DNA from: Nematocida parisii ERTm1
Lineage: Eukaryota > Microsporidia
Direction of reading: 5' to 3'
NCBI RefSeq assembly: GCF_000250985.1
Contig: NW_013524648.1
Span: 186,001 to 250,000, forward strand
DNA: 64,000 nucleotides
The position numbers and the translations under genes were made by a program. This document shows positions 1-9,000 of the stretch, one piece after another (within the stretch, counting starts at the first letter, position 1; each line of letters begins with the position of its first letter). A model generated the notes under the pieces. It searched no databases and was not told the DNA's origin. It worked only from the letters and a program-made list of their open reading frames with translations.

Positions 1-674
1 GCATCTCCAAAGAAACTACGAAGGGCACCAACTAGTCCCAAAGCTATCTCTGATAGTTCATGCGATTGCGTATATCCTTTCATATCCTCATACACCTTAG
101 ATATACTCTCAGTGTAATCCTGCTTGTATTTCTCTTCTTCTTCTGCAGACTTAGATGACTCTATGCATTGGCGTATGTCTAATATTCTAAGTCTATTATC
201 ATCTATTTCTAGAGAAGTATCCTTTAATTCTTTAATTGTGTCCATAACTCTGGTTAGCCCGTCTTTCAGCTGTACTCTAGATGCAGACACCTTCTTTAGC
301 GAGTAGGAAAGTGCCTCAAACTGCCTTGATACATCTCCTTTTGTATTGGATGCTAGCGCCTGTGAAGATCCTGCAAATAGCCCAAACACGTCTGCCTCTT
401 CCTTTGATACTTCTGTTCTTTGCCTGTTCTGCTTCTTTAGAGTCTCCTTCACCATTTCAAAGCCTGATGCCAGGCTGCTGGTTATGTTTTCGTATATGGA
501 AGAAGCAGTGAATGCTTGCAAGAGTGCTTGCAGTTCCATTTCCATCATTTTCACGGACTCTCTTGCCTTCTTGTATTCTACCTCTGCTTCTAAATACGCA
601 TCAGTGTGCTTTGTTTTCTTGTATTCCTTTGTAAATTTGTCCTTTAATCTGGTTTTAAGCTTTGTATAATCCAT
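1..674 (-). CDS. BAR-like coiled-coil protein, 3' end outside window
   Basis: An open frame runs from an ATG at 674 on the minus strand to the window edge without a stop (224 codons visible), so the C-terminus is missing. The product starts MDYTKLKTRLKDKF and is almost entirely charged, helix-forming sequence. Around residues 95-165 a pattern of long amphipathic helices with DNRLRILDIR resembles BAR-domain proteins (membrane-curving dimers of the Rvs/Gvp36 type). That resemblance is my inference from the pattern; no diagnostic motif was found. No signal peptide or membrane segment is visible, so a cytosolic, membrane-peripheral protein is likely. It could also be an unrelated coiled-coil protein. 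Confidence 0.7.
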   Translation of the reverse strand, partial: MDYTKLKTRLKDKFTKEYKKTKHTDAYLEAEVEYKKARESVKMMEMELQALLQAFTASSIYENITSSLASGFEMVKETLKKQNRQRTEVSKEEADVFGLFAGSSQALASNTKGDVSRQFEALSYSLKKVSASRVQLKDGLTRVMDTIKELKDTSLEIDDNRLRILDIRQCIESSKSAEEEEKYKQDYTESISKVYEDMKGYTQSHELSEIALGLVGALRSFFGD

Positions 675-1177
675 TATTTACTGAAAGAAAAATCCTTTAT
701 ATATGGTGCTCTGAATGAAATTATAATTAGTCTATTTTATATCTGTATGGCCAATTATTATACAGAAAGAGCGCCCAGTCAAATAACAAACCTAAAACAC
801 TCCTTGCACATCAACCAATCAACATCACATGATAACCAAGCCAGGAAAGTTCAAAAAGTAATTCATACAAGTTTTTATACTGTTTTCTTTATCTACATAT
901 CTACTAATTAATTATTATACATAAAAGTACTCCAAATTACAGTTGCATGGGCATAGTTCACATAGCCTAATGAATGCCGCTGAAAAAGCATTTCTATTAT
1001 GTTTCCGGTTATGATGCGGCGGGCTGTAATTTATAGTGTAATAGAAACAGATATTAAATATTATTTATTGATAAAGCTATATATTTTCATTGGGTTTGGG
1101 TTTATTCTTCTACTAATAAACTCCTGGCGAGTAGAATGAATAGATTGCAAAAATATGCCAGAATATAATATTATGGT
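675..1177. other. AT-rich intergenic region, nothing recognised
   Basis: About 500 bp between the start of the BAR-like gene and the stop of the next coiled-coil gene. It holds the promoter of the BAR-like gene close to 675. I see no long reading frame, tRNA-like fold or repeat. Confidence 0.5.
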
Positions 1178-2512
1178 TTAGGCATGCCGCGTTTTATGGT
1201 CGATTTTCTCTTCCACTTTATCCAACTCTGAGTCATTCGATCGTTTTATCTCTCCAAGAAGATTCTCCAGCTCTCTGAATTTCTTTGACATTTCTTCTGT
1301 CTTACGCTGCATCTCTTTAAAACTTGTTGTGGTTTTATTTGAAGAGACTGACTCTACATCAGAAACAGATGCATTGTCTACAGCCTGTGAGAAGGAGACA
1401 GGAATGTCCGTTATACTTTCATTGACTGACTCAGAATGCTCAGAGGTATCGCTCTCATCGGGTATGACCTCTGGATGCAGTGATTTTTCTACAGATGGCT
1501 TTTTGACTACTGCATGCTTTTTTGCAGAAGGTGCACGCACCTTTGGTGTAGTAATGGGTTCATACCTTCTTGTTTTTTGTCTTTCTGCTAGTTCGCTGTC
1601 GTGCTGCTTTTTCTTTTTATTTATTTCCAAATACTCTAGCCGCTCTTTCTTCTGCATTTCTGATCTTGATAGCTTATCCATCTGCTTAATCAGTGACTCC
1701 ATCTCTGCAGTGCACGTGTATAAGGCTTTCTCCTTTAAGTCTGCCCGCTGCTTTAGTCTGGCATACTGTATCTGCATCATTTCATGCTCTCTTCGAAGTT
1801 GCTGCTTTTCGTAGAATATTTCCTCCTTTTCTCTTTTTGCCTTTTCTACCTCTTCATCCTTGTGCTTTATTATGGACTGCAGTATCTGCTTCTCCTCCTC
1901 ATGTATATCGGTTTCTTTGTTGCTAACTTTTTTATCCCGAAGAAGCCCCTTTGCTATTTTTTTCTGCGCATCTAGAGATGCCTCCAGCTCTAAAATCCTT
2001 TTCCTACCCTCTGCCGCATCATCCTTTTGCCTTTTTATTTCCTTTGTAGCATCTGCTAGAGCTTGGTTCAAATACTTTACTTCCATTTTCAAACTGCGCT
2101 GATTGCCACTGTTACTGTCTAATCGCTCTCTAACAGTTTTCTCAGAAACTTTTAAAAGCGTATTTTCTCTCTGCAGGGCTTTCACTTCCTCCGTCACACT
2201 CTCTATCATCCTGCACAGCGTGGGAGATATTTTACTTGATTTGACTAATTCAGTAAGAAGCTCAGTCGGCAACTCCTCGCTTTCCTTCGATTTATAAGAA
2301 TTAAGAAAAACTTCTAGCTCATCGTACTGTATGGCTAGCTGCTTTAATAGAGAAATGGTTGTCTCAACCTGATCTATTGATATACTACTCTTTTTTTTAT
2401 CTACACTCTCCGATTTCTGATTCATTAGTTTTCTAATGTCTTCTTCTACATCAGTGCTTCTTTCCTCAGAATGGTCTTCTACACTACGATTGCGATTCTT
2501 TGCGCCCTGCAT
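1178..2512 (-). CDS. Coiled-coil protein, function unknown
   Basis: A 444-aa product starting MQGAKNRNRSVEDHSEE. The frame extends 51 codons further upstream, but that part is hydrophobic, overlaps the start of the divergent gene at 2550 and would place a membrane segment in front of a purely cytosolic-looking protein; the ATG at 2512 leaves 37 bp between the two genes, like the other head-to-head pairs here. Residues 40-300 are heptad-rich Glu/Lys/Gln coiled coil. The C-terminal third is Ser/Glu-rich with a second short coil near the end. I do not recognise a family. Structural roles such as spindle pole, polaroplast or trafficking tether are all possible. Confidence 0.8.
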   Translation of the reverse strand: MQGAKNRNRSVEDHSEERSTDVEEDIRKLMNQKSESVDKKKSSISIDQVETTISLLKQLAIQYDELEVFLNSYKSKESEELPTELLTELVKSSKISPTLCRMIESVTEEVKALQRENTLLKVSEKTVRERLDSNSGNQRSLKMEVKYLNQALADATKEIKRQKDDAAEGRKRILELEASLDAQKKIAKGLLRDKKVSNKETDIHEEEKQILQSIIKHKDEEVEKAKREKEEIFYEKQQLRREHEMMQIQYARLKQRADLKEKALYTCTAEMESLIKQMDKLSRSEMQKKERLEYLEINKKKKQHDSELAERQKTRRYEPITTPKVRAPSAKKHAVVKKPSVEKSLHPEVIPDESDTSEHSESVNESITDIPVSFSQAVDNASVSDVESVSSNKTTTSFKEMQRKTEEMSKKFRELENLLGEIKRSNDSELDKVEEKIDHKTRHA

Positions 2513-2549
2513 TGTATAAATAGAAATAGTAATAAAAAATATTAGAAAA
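2513..2549. promoter_or_regulatory. Short divergent promoter between two start codons
   Basis: Only 37 bp separate the ATG at 2512 (minus) from the ATG at 2550 (plus). The stretch is AT-rich and contains TATAAA next to the minus-strand ATG. Both transcripts must start within or upstream of this gap, so their 5' leaders are very short or overlap. Confidence 0.45.
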
Positions 2550-3392
2550 ATGAATATTTTGGCAATTGTAGAAGATACACATGGAATTCTCATTAAGCCT
2601 GCATGTTTCAGTATAATTTTAGTATTTTTATACTTTGTCATATACAAGTCCAGCTCGTTAAACAAAATGTACAGAGATAATAAAAGGGCTAAAGATCTCC
2701 TCTCATATGAAAGAGCAGAGACATACTATTACACAATAAAAACACCTGAAAATATTCTTAATAATTCTGAAATACAAGAAAATGAGTTATTCATGGGATT
2801 ATTAACCGAAATAAAAGATAAAATAAAAATGAACAGGATAGAAATAATATCATATAATGATTTAAAAACACTAGAGAAACAAGTCAGTAAACACGGCAGG
2901 TACATATACGAACACTCACGCAAGGGGGGAATGGCAGATAAATATTATGAATTTCACCAAGAGTTCATGCAAGATTACTTATTCAATGTACATAGTCAAA
3001 TAGAAAAAGGAAAGTTAAAAGATTTGAAATCCCATAGCTGCATAAAAAAGAACATTTCCATAATATCAGAAAATTTAAATGATGCAAGAATACCAAAAAA
3101 TGTAAAAGGAAATTATAAAGGCTTTATAGATGATCAATTAACCCTATTAAAGTGTATTTCGTATGACTGTAAGGATGAAATAGATATTTGTAAAAAGAAA
3201 AAAATAATTGGAAGGATTGAAGGAAATATTATTTTTATAGAATTATTTAGAACACTTCCAGTAGTTCCTGCTAATGAGTCTTCTGAGTTTAAAAATAGAA
3301 TTTTTAGAATTCATATGAATAACTACCTAGATACACTTAGCAGCAAATGGCAGATAATATTTGGATCGTCAATCACATGCACAGCAGATTAA
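2550..3392 (+). CDS. Signal-anchored protein, function unknown
   Basis: A 280-aa product with one hydrophobic segment at residues 19-33 (ACFSIILVFLYFVIY) followed by Lys/Arg, the layout of a signal anchor (type II membrane protein) or an uncleaved signal peptide. The rest is soluble, helical, Lys/Glu/Ile/Asn-rich and AT-biased in codon use compared with nearby conserved genes. I see no catalytic motif. It forms a head-to-head pair with the coiled-coil gene at 1178-2512. The composition and anchor fit a lineage-specific microsporidian membrane or secreted protein. Its role is unknown. Confidence 0.75.
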   Translation: MNILAIVEDTHGILIKPACFSIILVFLYFVIYKSSSLNKMYRDNKRAKDLLSYERAETYYYTIKTPENILNNSEIQENELFMGLLTEIKDKIKMNRIEIISYNDLKTLEKQVSKHGRYIYEHSRKGGMADKYYEFHQEFMQDYLFNVHSQIEKGKLKDLKSHSCIKKNISIISENLNDARIPKNVKGNYKGFIDDQLTLLKCISYDCKDEIDICKKKKIIGRIEGNIIFIELFRTLPVVPANESSEFKNRIFRIHMNNYLDTLSSKWQIIFGSSITCTAD

Positions 3393-3866
3393 ATTTATAT
3401 ACTTCATTATAATTGGGTTTATTGGATAAAATGTTTGTACCATTTATTGTAAAATCTATTTATTTATAGTTTAGGTTTATGTGCAGGGAGAGAATTACAT
3501 TAAAATTTAAATTAGCACTAATTATTAGAAAATATTGAATTTCGGGTTATGGAAATTAAGTAAAATACTCTAAATGTGTCAGTCATTGTATAGAAATATA
3601 TTTTAATAAGAACGCTATTGAATATAAACAAGACAAGGCATTAATTATATTTTATTAAAATTATAAATTCTCTTGGTAATGTATTAATATATATTGTATT
3701 TATGATATAATAGTATAATAAGCAATAAATGTAAATTAAAAAATTCATCACTAACCAGGCTGTATCGGCATAAATGATCAGTAAACTTACAATTTCTGGA
3801 TAGAGCAAAATCTGTACAAAATAGACACAGAATATAATAAGGCAGAATATTCATCTACTATTCTGA
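3393..3866. other. AT-rich intergenic region, nothing recognised
   Basis: About 470 bp between convergent stops (3392 plus, 3867 minus). It is strongly AT-rich with short A/T runs. No gene, fold or repeat is evident; it should hold the two transcription termination regions. Confidence 0.5.
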
Positions 3867-4307
3867 TTATTTTCTGATCTTTTCCATGTACTTCAATATG
3901 AGATACTTCATTCTTTCAAAGAGATAGCAAGTGTCCTTGGCACAAAATACGGGCTTTTGTCTAATACCGTAGGGTTCTAAAATCTTCTCAATATTTTTAT
4001 TCCAGTTATTCTTGTTGAATCCTAAGGAAGACCCCAAAAACACGGGCGGATACACTAGCTCCTTATTTATATACTCGTGGATAAGAAGAAGCTTCTCCTG
4101 CTCCTCTAAGTTTGCAGACACACTTAGCTCACCAAAATGTCGGTTTAGTACAACATTCCGAGCCAGCATAAGCTTATCGTGGGTCTTAATTAGATCTACA
4201 AACCACTCAACCAGCTTCTCATCGTACGGTTCGTAATATATGTTATCTAAATCCTGGCTTTCATTTGAGTCTGAGCTAATTGAGGGCGCATCGGACTCTG
4301 TTGGCAT
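3867..4307 (-). CDS. Reduced Swc4/DMAP1-like protein (probable)
   Basis: A 146-aa product from the ATG at 4307 (MPTESDAPSIS). The upstream in-frame Met at 4364 would overlap the divergent ZUO1 gene and adds an unconvincing hydrophobic leader. Two parts recall DMAP1/Swc4, the NuA4/SWR1 chromatin subunit: a segment YDEKLVEWFVDLIKTHDKLML at the place of its SANT-like helix, and a C-terminal segment in which a helix ending ILEPYGI is followed by KPVFCAKDTCYLFERMKYLI, matching the family order 'x-LG-hydrophobic, x-P-T, FxELRxDIxxLxELK'. The protein is far shorter than the usual 350-470 aa. The assignment is a pattern match only. Head-to-head with ZUO1, 29 bp apart. Confidence 0.5.
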   Translation of the reverse strand: MPTESDAPSISSDSNESQDLDNIYYEPYDEKLVEWFVDLIKTHDKLMLARNVVLNRHFGELSVSANLEEQEKLLLIHEYINKELVYPPVFLGSSLGFNKNNWNKNIEKILEPYGIRQKPVFCAKDTCYLFERMKYLILKYMEKIRK

Positions 4308-4336
4308 AATTAAAGTAAAAATTTTATAGACTGCTA
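4308..4336. promoter_or_regulatory. Short divergent promoter, Swc4-like / ZUO1
   Basis: A 29-bp AT-rich gap between the ATG codons of the minus-strand Swc4-like gene and the plus-strand Zuotin gene. It contains TTTATAGA. It is the only non-coding space from which both could be driven unless the promoters lie inside the opposite coding regions. Confidence 0.45.
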
Positions 4337-5281
4337 ATGAAAGTAACGCATTATTATGGACCAACCGGATTATCCGAACGCAAGCCCGTGCAGGCTAAAA
4401 CAGTAGAAAAAATGAAGACTCCAAGAGACTTATTCGAAAAGTACACAATAGAAGATATTAAAGACTGGAAAACACTGGATCTGTACTATTTAATGGGGTT
4501 TACTCAGGAGGAGGCAAAGGAATACACCGAAGCAAATTTCAAAGATGCGTTTAAAAGACAGGCCAAACTATTCCACCCAGACAGGCTCTTATCCTGTAAA
4601 ATAGATGATGGCGGTGCATCATTTATTGCACTGACCAAAGCACATGAAGTTCTTAGTAACCCACATAAAAAAAAGCTGTACGACTTCATTGCATTTGATG
4701 AAACCATCCCAGAGGACAGGGATTACACAGACGAAGAATTCTTTGCAGTGTTCGATGAGGCGTTTACTAGAAACTCAGTGTTTAGTGTAAAGCCATACAC
4801 TGTGTCACTTGGAGATCTTTCATCAAAGGATTCTGCCATCGTGGCCTTTTACAAATTCTGGCAGAACTTCGAGTCTATCCGTGCATTTGAATTTTTGTGC
4901 AAGGACGAGGACTACCAAAGCAGAGAGATGAGAAGACAGGCTGCAGTTGAAAACAAGCAGCTGCTTAACGAGAAAAAGGCAGAGGACAACCAAAGAATAA
5001 GAAAGCTTGTCACTCTCGCAATAAAGCGCGACCCAAGAGTGAACAAAGAAAACAAGGCAAAGCCCAAGCAAGAAATAACAGTCGACTCTGATGGATGGAA
5101 GAATACAGAGGTAGAGGCTTTGACAAAAATTGCAACAAAGACTCCTCCCAGAACTAGAAACAGAATTGATGTTATATTCTCTGCTCTGTCCAGATTTGCA
5201 CCCACTCGAAGCAAAAAGGACGTGCAGGCAAAACTGCTGAAAGTTGATGCATCAATCCAGAAACTATCCAAGAAGAAATAA
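4337..5281 (+). CDS. ZUO1: Zuotin, ribosome-associated J-domain co-chaperone
   Basis: A 314-aa J-protein. The J domain spans about residues 47-118 with the catalytic HPD at 80-82 (LFHPDR), which stimulates Hsp70 ATPase. After it comes the zuotin-homology segment FYKFWQNFESIRAFEFL, which is diagnostic for the Zuo1/DNAJC2 family and tethers the protein to the ribosome near the tunnel exit. A charged helical region follows (about 195-235), then a SANT-like C-terminus beginning SDGWKNTEVEALTKIATK, as in DNAJC2/MPP11. Together with an Hsp70 partner it forms the ribosome-associated complex acting on nascent chains. Length is shorter than yeast Zuo1 (433 aa). High confidence. Confidence 0.93.
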   Translation: MKVTHYYGPTGLSERKPVQAKTVEKMKTPRDLFEKYTIEDIKDWKTLDLYYLMGFTQEEAKEYTEANFKDAFKRQAKLFHPDRLLSCKIDDGGASFIALTKAHEVLSNPHKKKLYDFIAFDETIPEDRDYTDEEFFAVFDEAFTRNSVFSVKPYTVSLGDLSSKDSAIVAFYKFWQNFESIRAFEFLCKDEDYQSREMRRQAAVENKQLLNEKKAEDNQRIRKLVTLAIKRDPRVNKENKAKPKQEITVDSDGWKNTEVEALTKIATKTPPRTRNRIDVIFSALSRFAPTRSKKDVQAKLLKVDASIQKLSKKK

Positions 5282-5555
5282 CCTAAAATTAAATATTTGA
5301 TTCTCTATTTTCTTATTCTATACAATTTTAGCATATTTCTTATTAAATTTCTAGTTATTTACTTAGTGCCCTATTATATATAAAGCATCTATTCGGTGTA
5401 TAACAATAAAACCATCCTAGAAATATTAAATAAATTCAGTGATTCATAGAATGGCATAATTTTAGCACGAAGGCAGATATAAAGCATATATTTAGACATA
5501 GCCACAGTGAAAAGGAAAGTGTGGTTGAATTTGTATTTACCTGCCGTTGAATTTA

Positions 5556-6035
5556 TTAATTAGTAAGAAGGGTGGTTGGCTTGGATATCACAGAATTCTG
5601 CTGCTCTGCTCTCTGGTACTCGGCTGTGATTATTTCAAACTTTGGATGGCCGTATGGACAGCCTTTCCCAAGGGGACAGAAGCCTGCTTCGTAATTGAAG
5701 CACATTCGCTTTTTATAGTGCTTATTACGGCAACTATTTCCGTGCCGACAGAATCCTCTGTTGTACCAGATGCATTCTTTACTCTTGCTGTTTGGGTCAA
5801 TGTGCAGGAAGAGGCAGTCTTGGTTGCTGCACTCTCCATACTTTGAGAAAAACCAGCACTCCGGCATTTTGTCCAGTGCATATACGTGAAGAAACTCGCA
5901 CACGTCGCCTTTCTTGCAGAGCCCTCTCAGCCAGTGCTTGCAGACTATGGCATTGTCCTGTCTTTTGGTTCTGTCTATCTCTACTAGGCCGAGTGTGTTT
6001 CTTATCCAGCTATCAAAGTCAAACTTAATCTCCAT
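5556..6035 (-). CDS. YTH1: CPSF30/Yth1, mRNA 3'-end processing zinc-finger protein
   Basis: A 159-aa protein built from five consecutive CCCH zinc fingers: CKHWLRGLCKKGDVCEFLH, then CWFFSKYGECSNQDCLFLH, CIWYNRGFCRHGNSCRNKH, CFNYEAGFCPLGKGCPYGH, with an N-terminal finger pattern typical of the family. This is the Yth1/CPSF30 subunit of the cleavage and polyadenylation factor, which contacts the AAUAAA region of pre-mRNA in the nucleus. The length equals the conserved finger core; C-terminal extensions found in animals and plants are absent. Head-to-head with CHD1, 38 bp between start codons. One finger may be degenerate, so the exact number (four or five functional) needs an alignment. Confidence 0.9.
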   Translation of the reverse strand: MEIKFDFDSWIRNTLGLVEIDRTKRQDNAIVCKHWLRGLCKKGDVCEFLHVYALDKMPECWFFSKYGECSNQDCLFLHIDPNSKSKECIWYNRGFCRHGNSCRNKHYKKRMCFNYEAGFCPLGKGCPYGHPKFEIITAEYQRAEQQNSVISKPTTLLTN

Positions 6036-6073
6036 CCGTACAATTATTTATTTTTGCTAATTTTCATATTACC
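6036..6073. promoter_or_regulatory. Short divergent promoter, YTH1 / CHD1
   Basis: A 38-bp AT-rich gap with ATTATTTATTTTT between the ATG of YTH1 (minus) and that of CHD1 (plus). It is one of the recurrent short head-to-head gaps in this window. Confidence 0.45.
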
Positions 6074-9000
6074 ATGCATAAAGAAGAAGATTCCAGAAGC
6101 GATAACTCTACAGATTTTTTAGATACATCTGACAGTTCAGGATTTGACACAGATAACACGCTGGAAGAGAGTGAAGACCTAGCAAAAAAACGGAAGACAG
6201 GCCGGGGGAGACCAAGAAAGTTGTCATTAGATAGTTTTGAGAGTAAGAGGCAGAACCCTTCAGGTCACTTGGAAAAGGTGCAGGAGCTTCTTAAAGGACT
6301 GGAGCAGGAGGTGGACACGTGCTTGGAAACGCCGCTCACTAAATCCGAGAGGCGCCCGCAGAAGGAAAAAATAGAGCTACAAGACCCAATTCAAGGGGGA
6401 AGAATTATGCTGCCACAGAGCCCATTTCTAAACCCTAAGATACACATACCAATAAACCTCCAGGGCGCAGAGAACCCGGAAAAGGCAGACCTGCAGGAAA
6501 AGATACACAACTATCAGTATGTTAACAAGGGGCTTGCAAGCACTATTCAGTACCAGATGTATCTGAACAATCTTGTGCTTATGAACAAAATAGCTGGCAA
6601 GCCAAAGAGTGTGGAGAGGCATGTGGAAAAGCCAGTGGAGAGACAGGAGAGCCCAGAGGTTGTGCACAGCAGTGACTTTGGCGGAGATGTGGTCAGAAAG
6701 CCCAGAAGAAAGTCTGCCATCTCATCAAAGTCAATTCGGCTGGATGAGGAGGAAGATAATGAAGAGGAGGTAGATGAGAGCATAGCAGAGGAAGAGCCCA
6801 TGGAAGAGGATAATGTAGAAAAAATACTTTCGTACAATGAGCCTGAAAATGCATTTTATGTGAAGTATCGAGGAAAGTCGTATCTGCACTGTGAGTGGGT
6901 ACCACAGAGCGTGCTTACTGAGACCAAGACAGGAGAGATGCGGCTCAAGCGGTTCCTTAAAGCCCCGATAGTGCATGCAGATGATGCGGACTTGTTTGAC
7001 CCAGATCTTATTGCAGTTGAAAGAATAATAGCAGAAGAAGAGGAGTATATTGATGAGAACACCAAAAGAAAGATTTATTTGACTAAGTGGAAAAAGTTTC
7101 CCTATGAGTCTTCAACCTTTGAGTACTATGACCACCTTTCAGACTGCGAAGGGTTTGAGCAGGCACACGGAGATTTTATTAAAAGAAGGGAGAAGGTTTA
7201 CAATGGAGTCACTCCAATTGGATGGAGGCCTTCAAGAGACAGAGTGCCAGAGTCTTTTGTTTTTAAGGGCGGAAGAGAGCTGCGTGCGTATCAGAAGGAG
7301 GGAGTCTCCTGGCTGGTTAATAAGTGGCTGTTTAGGCAGAGCTGTATTCTTGCAGATGAAATGGGACTGGGAAAGACTGTGCAGAGTGTAGCATTTGTGG
7401 ACACTATTATAAGCAAGTGCGGGCTGAAGAGGCCGGCGCTGGTAGTAGCTCCTCTGTCAACAATTCCACACTGGGAAAGGGAGTTTGCAGCCTGGACAGA
7501 TCTGCGGGTTCTTGTATATCACGGGTCACAGCCAGCAAGAGAAATAATGCTGGACTTTGAGTTTAGGACACCTGCAGGACAGCTTCTGTTTGACGTCATT
7601 CTTACAACATATGAAATGGCAATTGCTGGAGTAGAGCATCTTTCTTCTATATCGTTTGGAGTGAGCGTCCTGGACGAGGCCCACAGACTGAAAAACAGCA
7701 GAAGTAAGGCAGCGCAAACACTTCGGTCAATCGAGGTGGATCATAAAGTCCTTCTCTCCGGAACACCGCTACAAAACAACCTTTCAGAGCTTTGGTCACT
7801 TCTGAACTTCATTGATGAGGAGAAGTTCCCTTCCCTAAAATACTTCCTTGATGCGTACAAGATGGAAGAGGCCGACGATGTTGAGAGAATCCAGCTTTTA
7901 CTCAAGCCGCTGATGCTTCGTCGTATGAAGGACGATGTTGAGAGCATCCCAGTAAAAGAGGAGACAATTGTAGAGGTTGAGCTGACAATGATTCAAAAAA
8001 GATTCTACAGAGCAATACTTGAAAAGAACATGGAATTCCTGGGCGCAGCTGGATCCTCTACTCCAAATCTACTGAATATTATGATGGAGCTGAGAAAGTG
8101 CTGTATTCACCCGTATTTAATAGCCGGCGCGGAAGAGCAGATTCTTATGGAGAATGGGCAGGATATATCACAGGAGATGGGGGATAGAAACGAGTACTAC
8201 CGTATTCTTATACAGAGCAGCGGGAAGCTTGTGTTCTTGGATAAGCTGCTTGCAAAGCTGCATAAAAGCCACAAGGTTTTAGTATTTTCGCAGATGACAA
8301 AGTGCCTCGACCTAATCGCAGAGTATCTGCAGTATAAGGGATACCTATACGAGCGAATAGACGGCACTGTGCGTGGTGATGTGCGTCAGGCATCAATTGA
8401 CCGATTCAGCACGGATGAGAACTCTTTTGTATTTTTGCTGTGCACCCGAGCTGGTGGAGTCGGTATTAACTTGACTGCTGCTGATACTGTAATTATTTTT
8501 GACAGCGACTGGAATCCGCAGAATGACCTGCAGGCCCAGGCGAGATGCCACAGAATTGGGCAAACGGCGGAGGTGAAGATATACAGGCTGGTCACAAGAA
8601 ACACCTATGAAAGAGAGATGTTTGACAGAGCAAGTCTGAAGCTGGGCCTGGATAGGGCAATTCTACATAAGGATAAGGATAGAGACTCTGCGCACAACAG
8701 AAAAGGAAGGGTTGAGTCGCTGTTGAAAAAGGGGGCGTACGGTGTGCTCATGGAGGCAGATGATGTGAACCAAAAGTTCTGTGAAGAAGACATTGACAAA
8801 ATACTCGAAGGGCGTACTAGTGTAGTAAGACATGAAGATCAGAAAGGAAACGTGTTCAGCAAGGCCTCTTTCCAAGTGGCAGAAGAAATAGACGATCCAG
8901 ACTTTTGGGAAAATCTTCTCATAAAAAGGCGTGCAGCAGATGCTGAGAGCAGGCTTAGAAGAATCCTTCGTAAAATGGCGCGTGCCGGGCTTTTGTCTGA

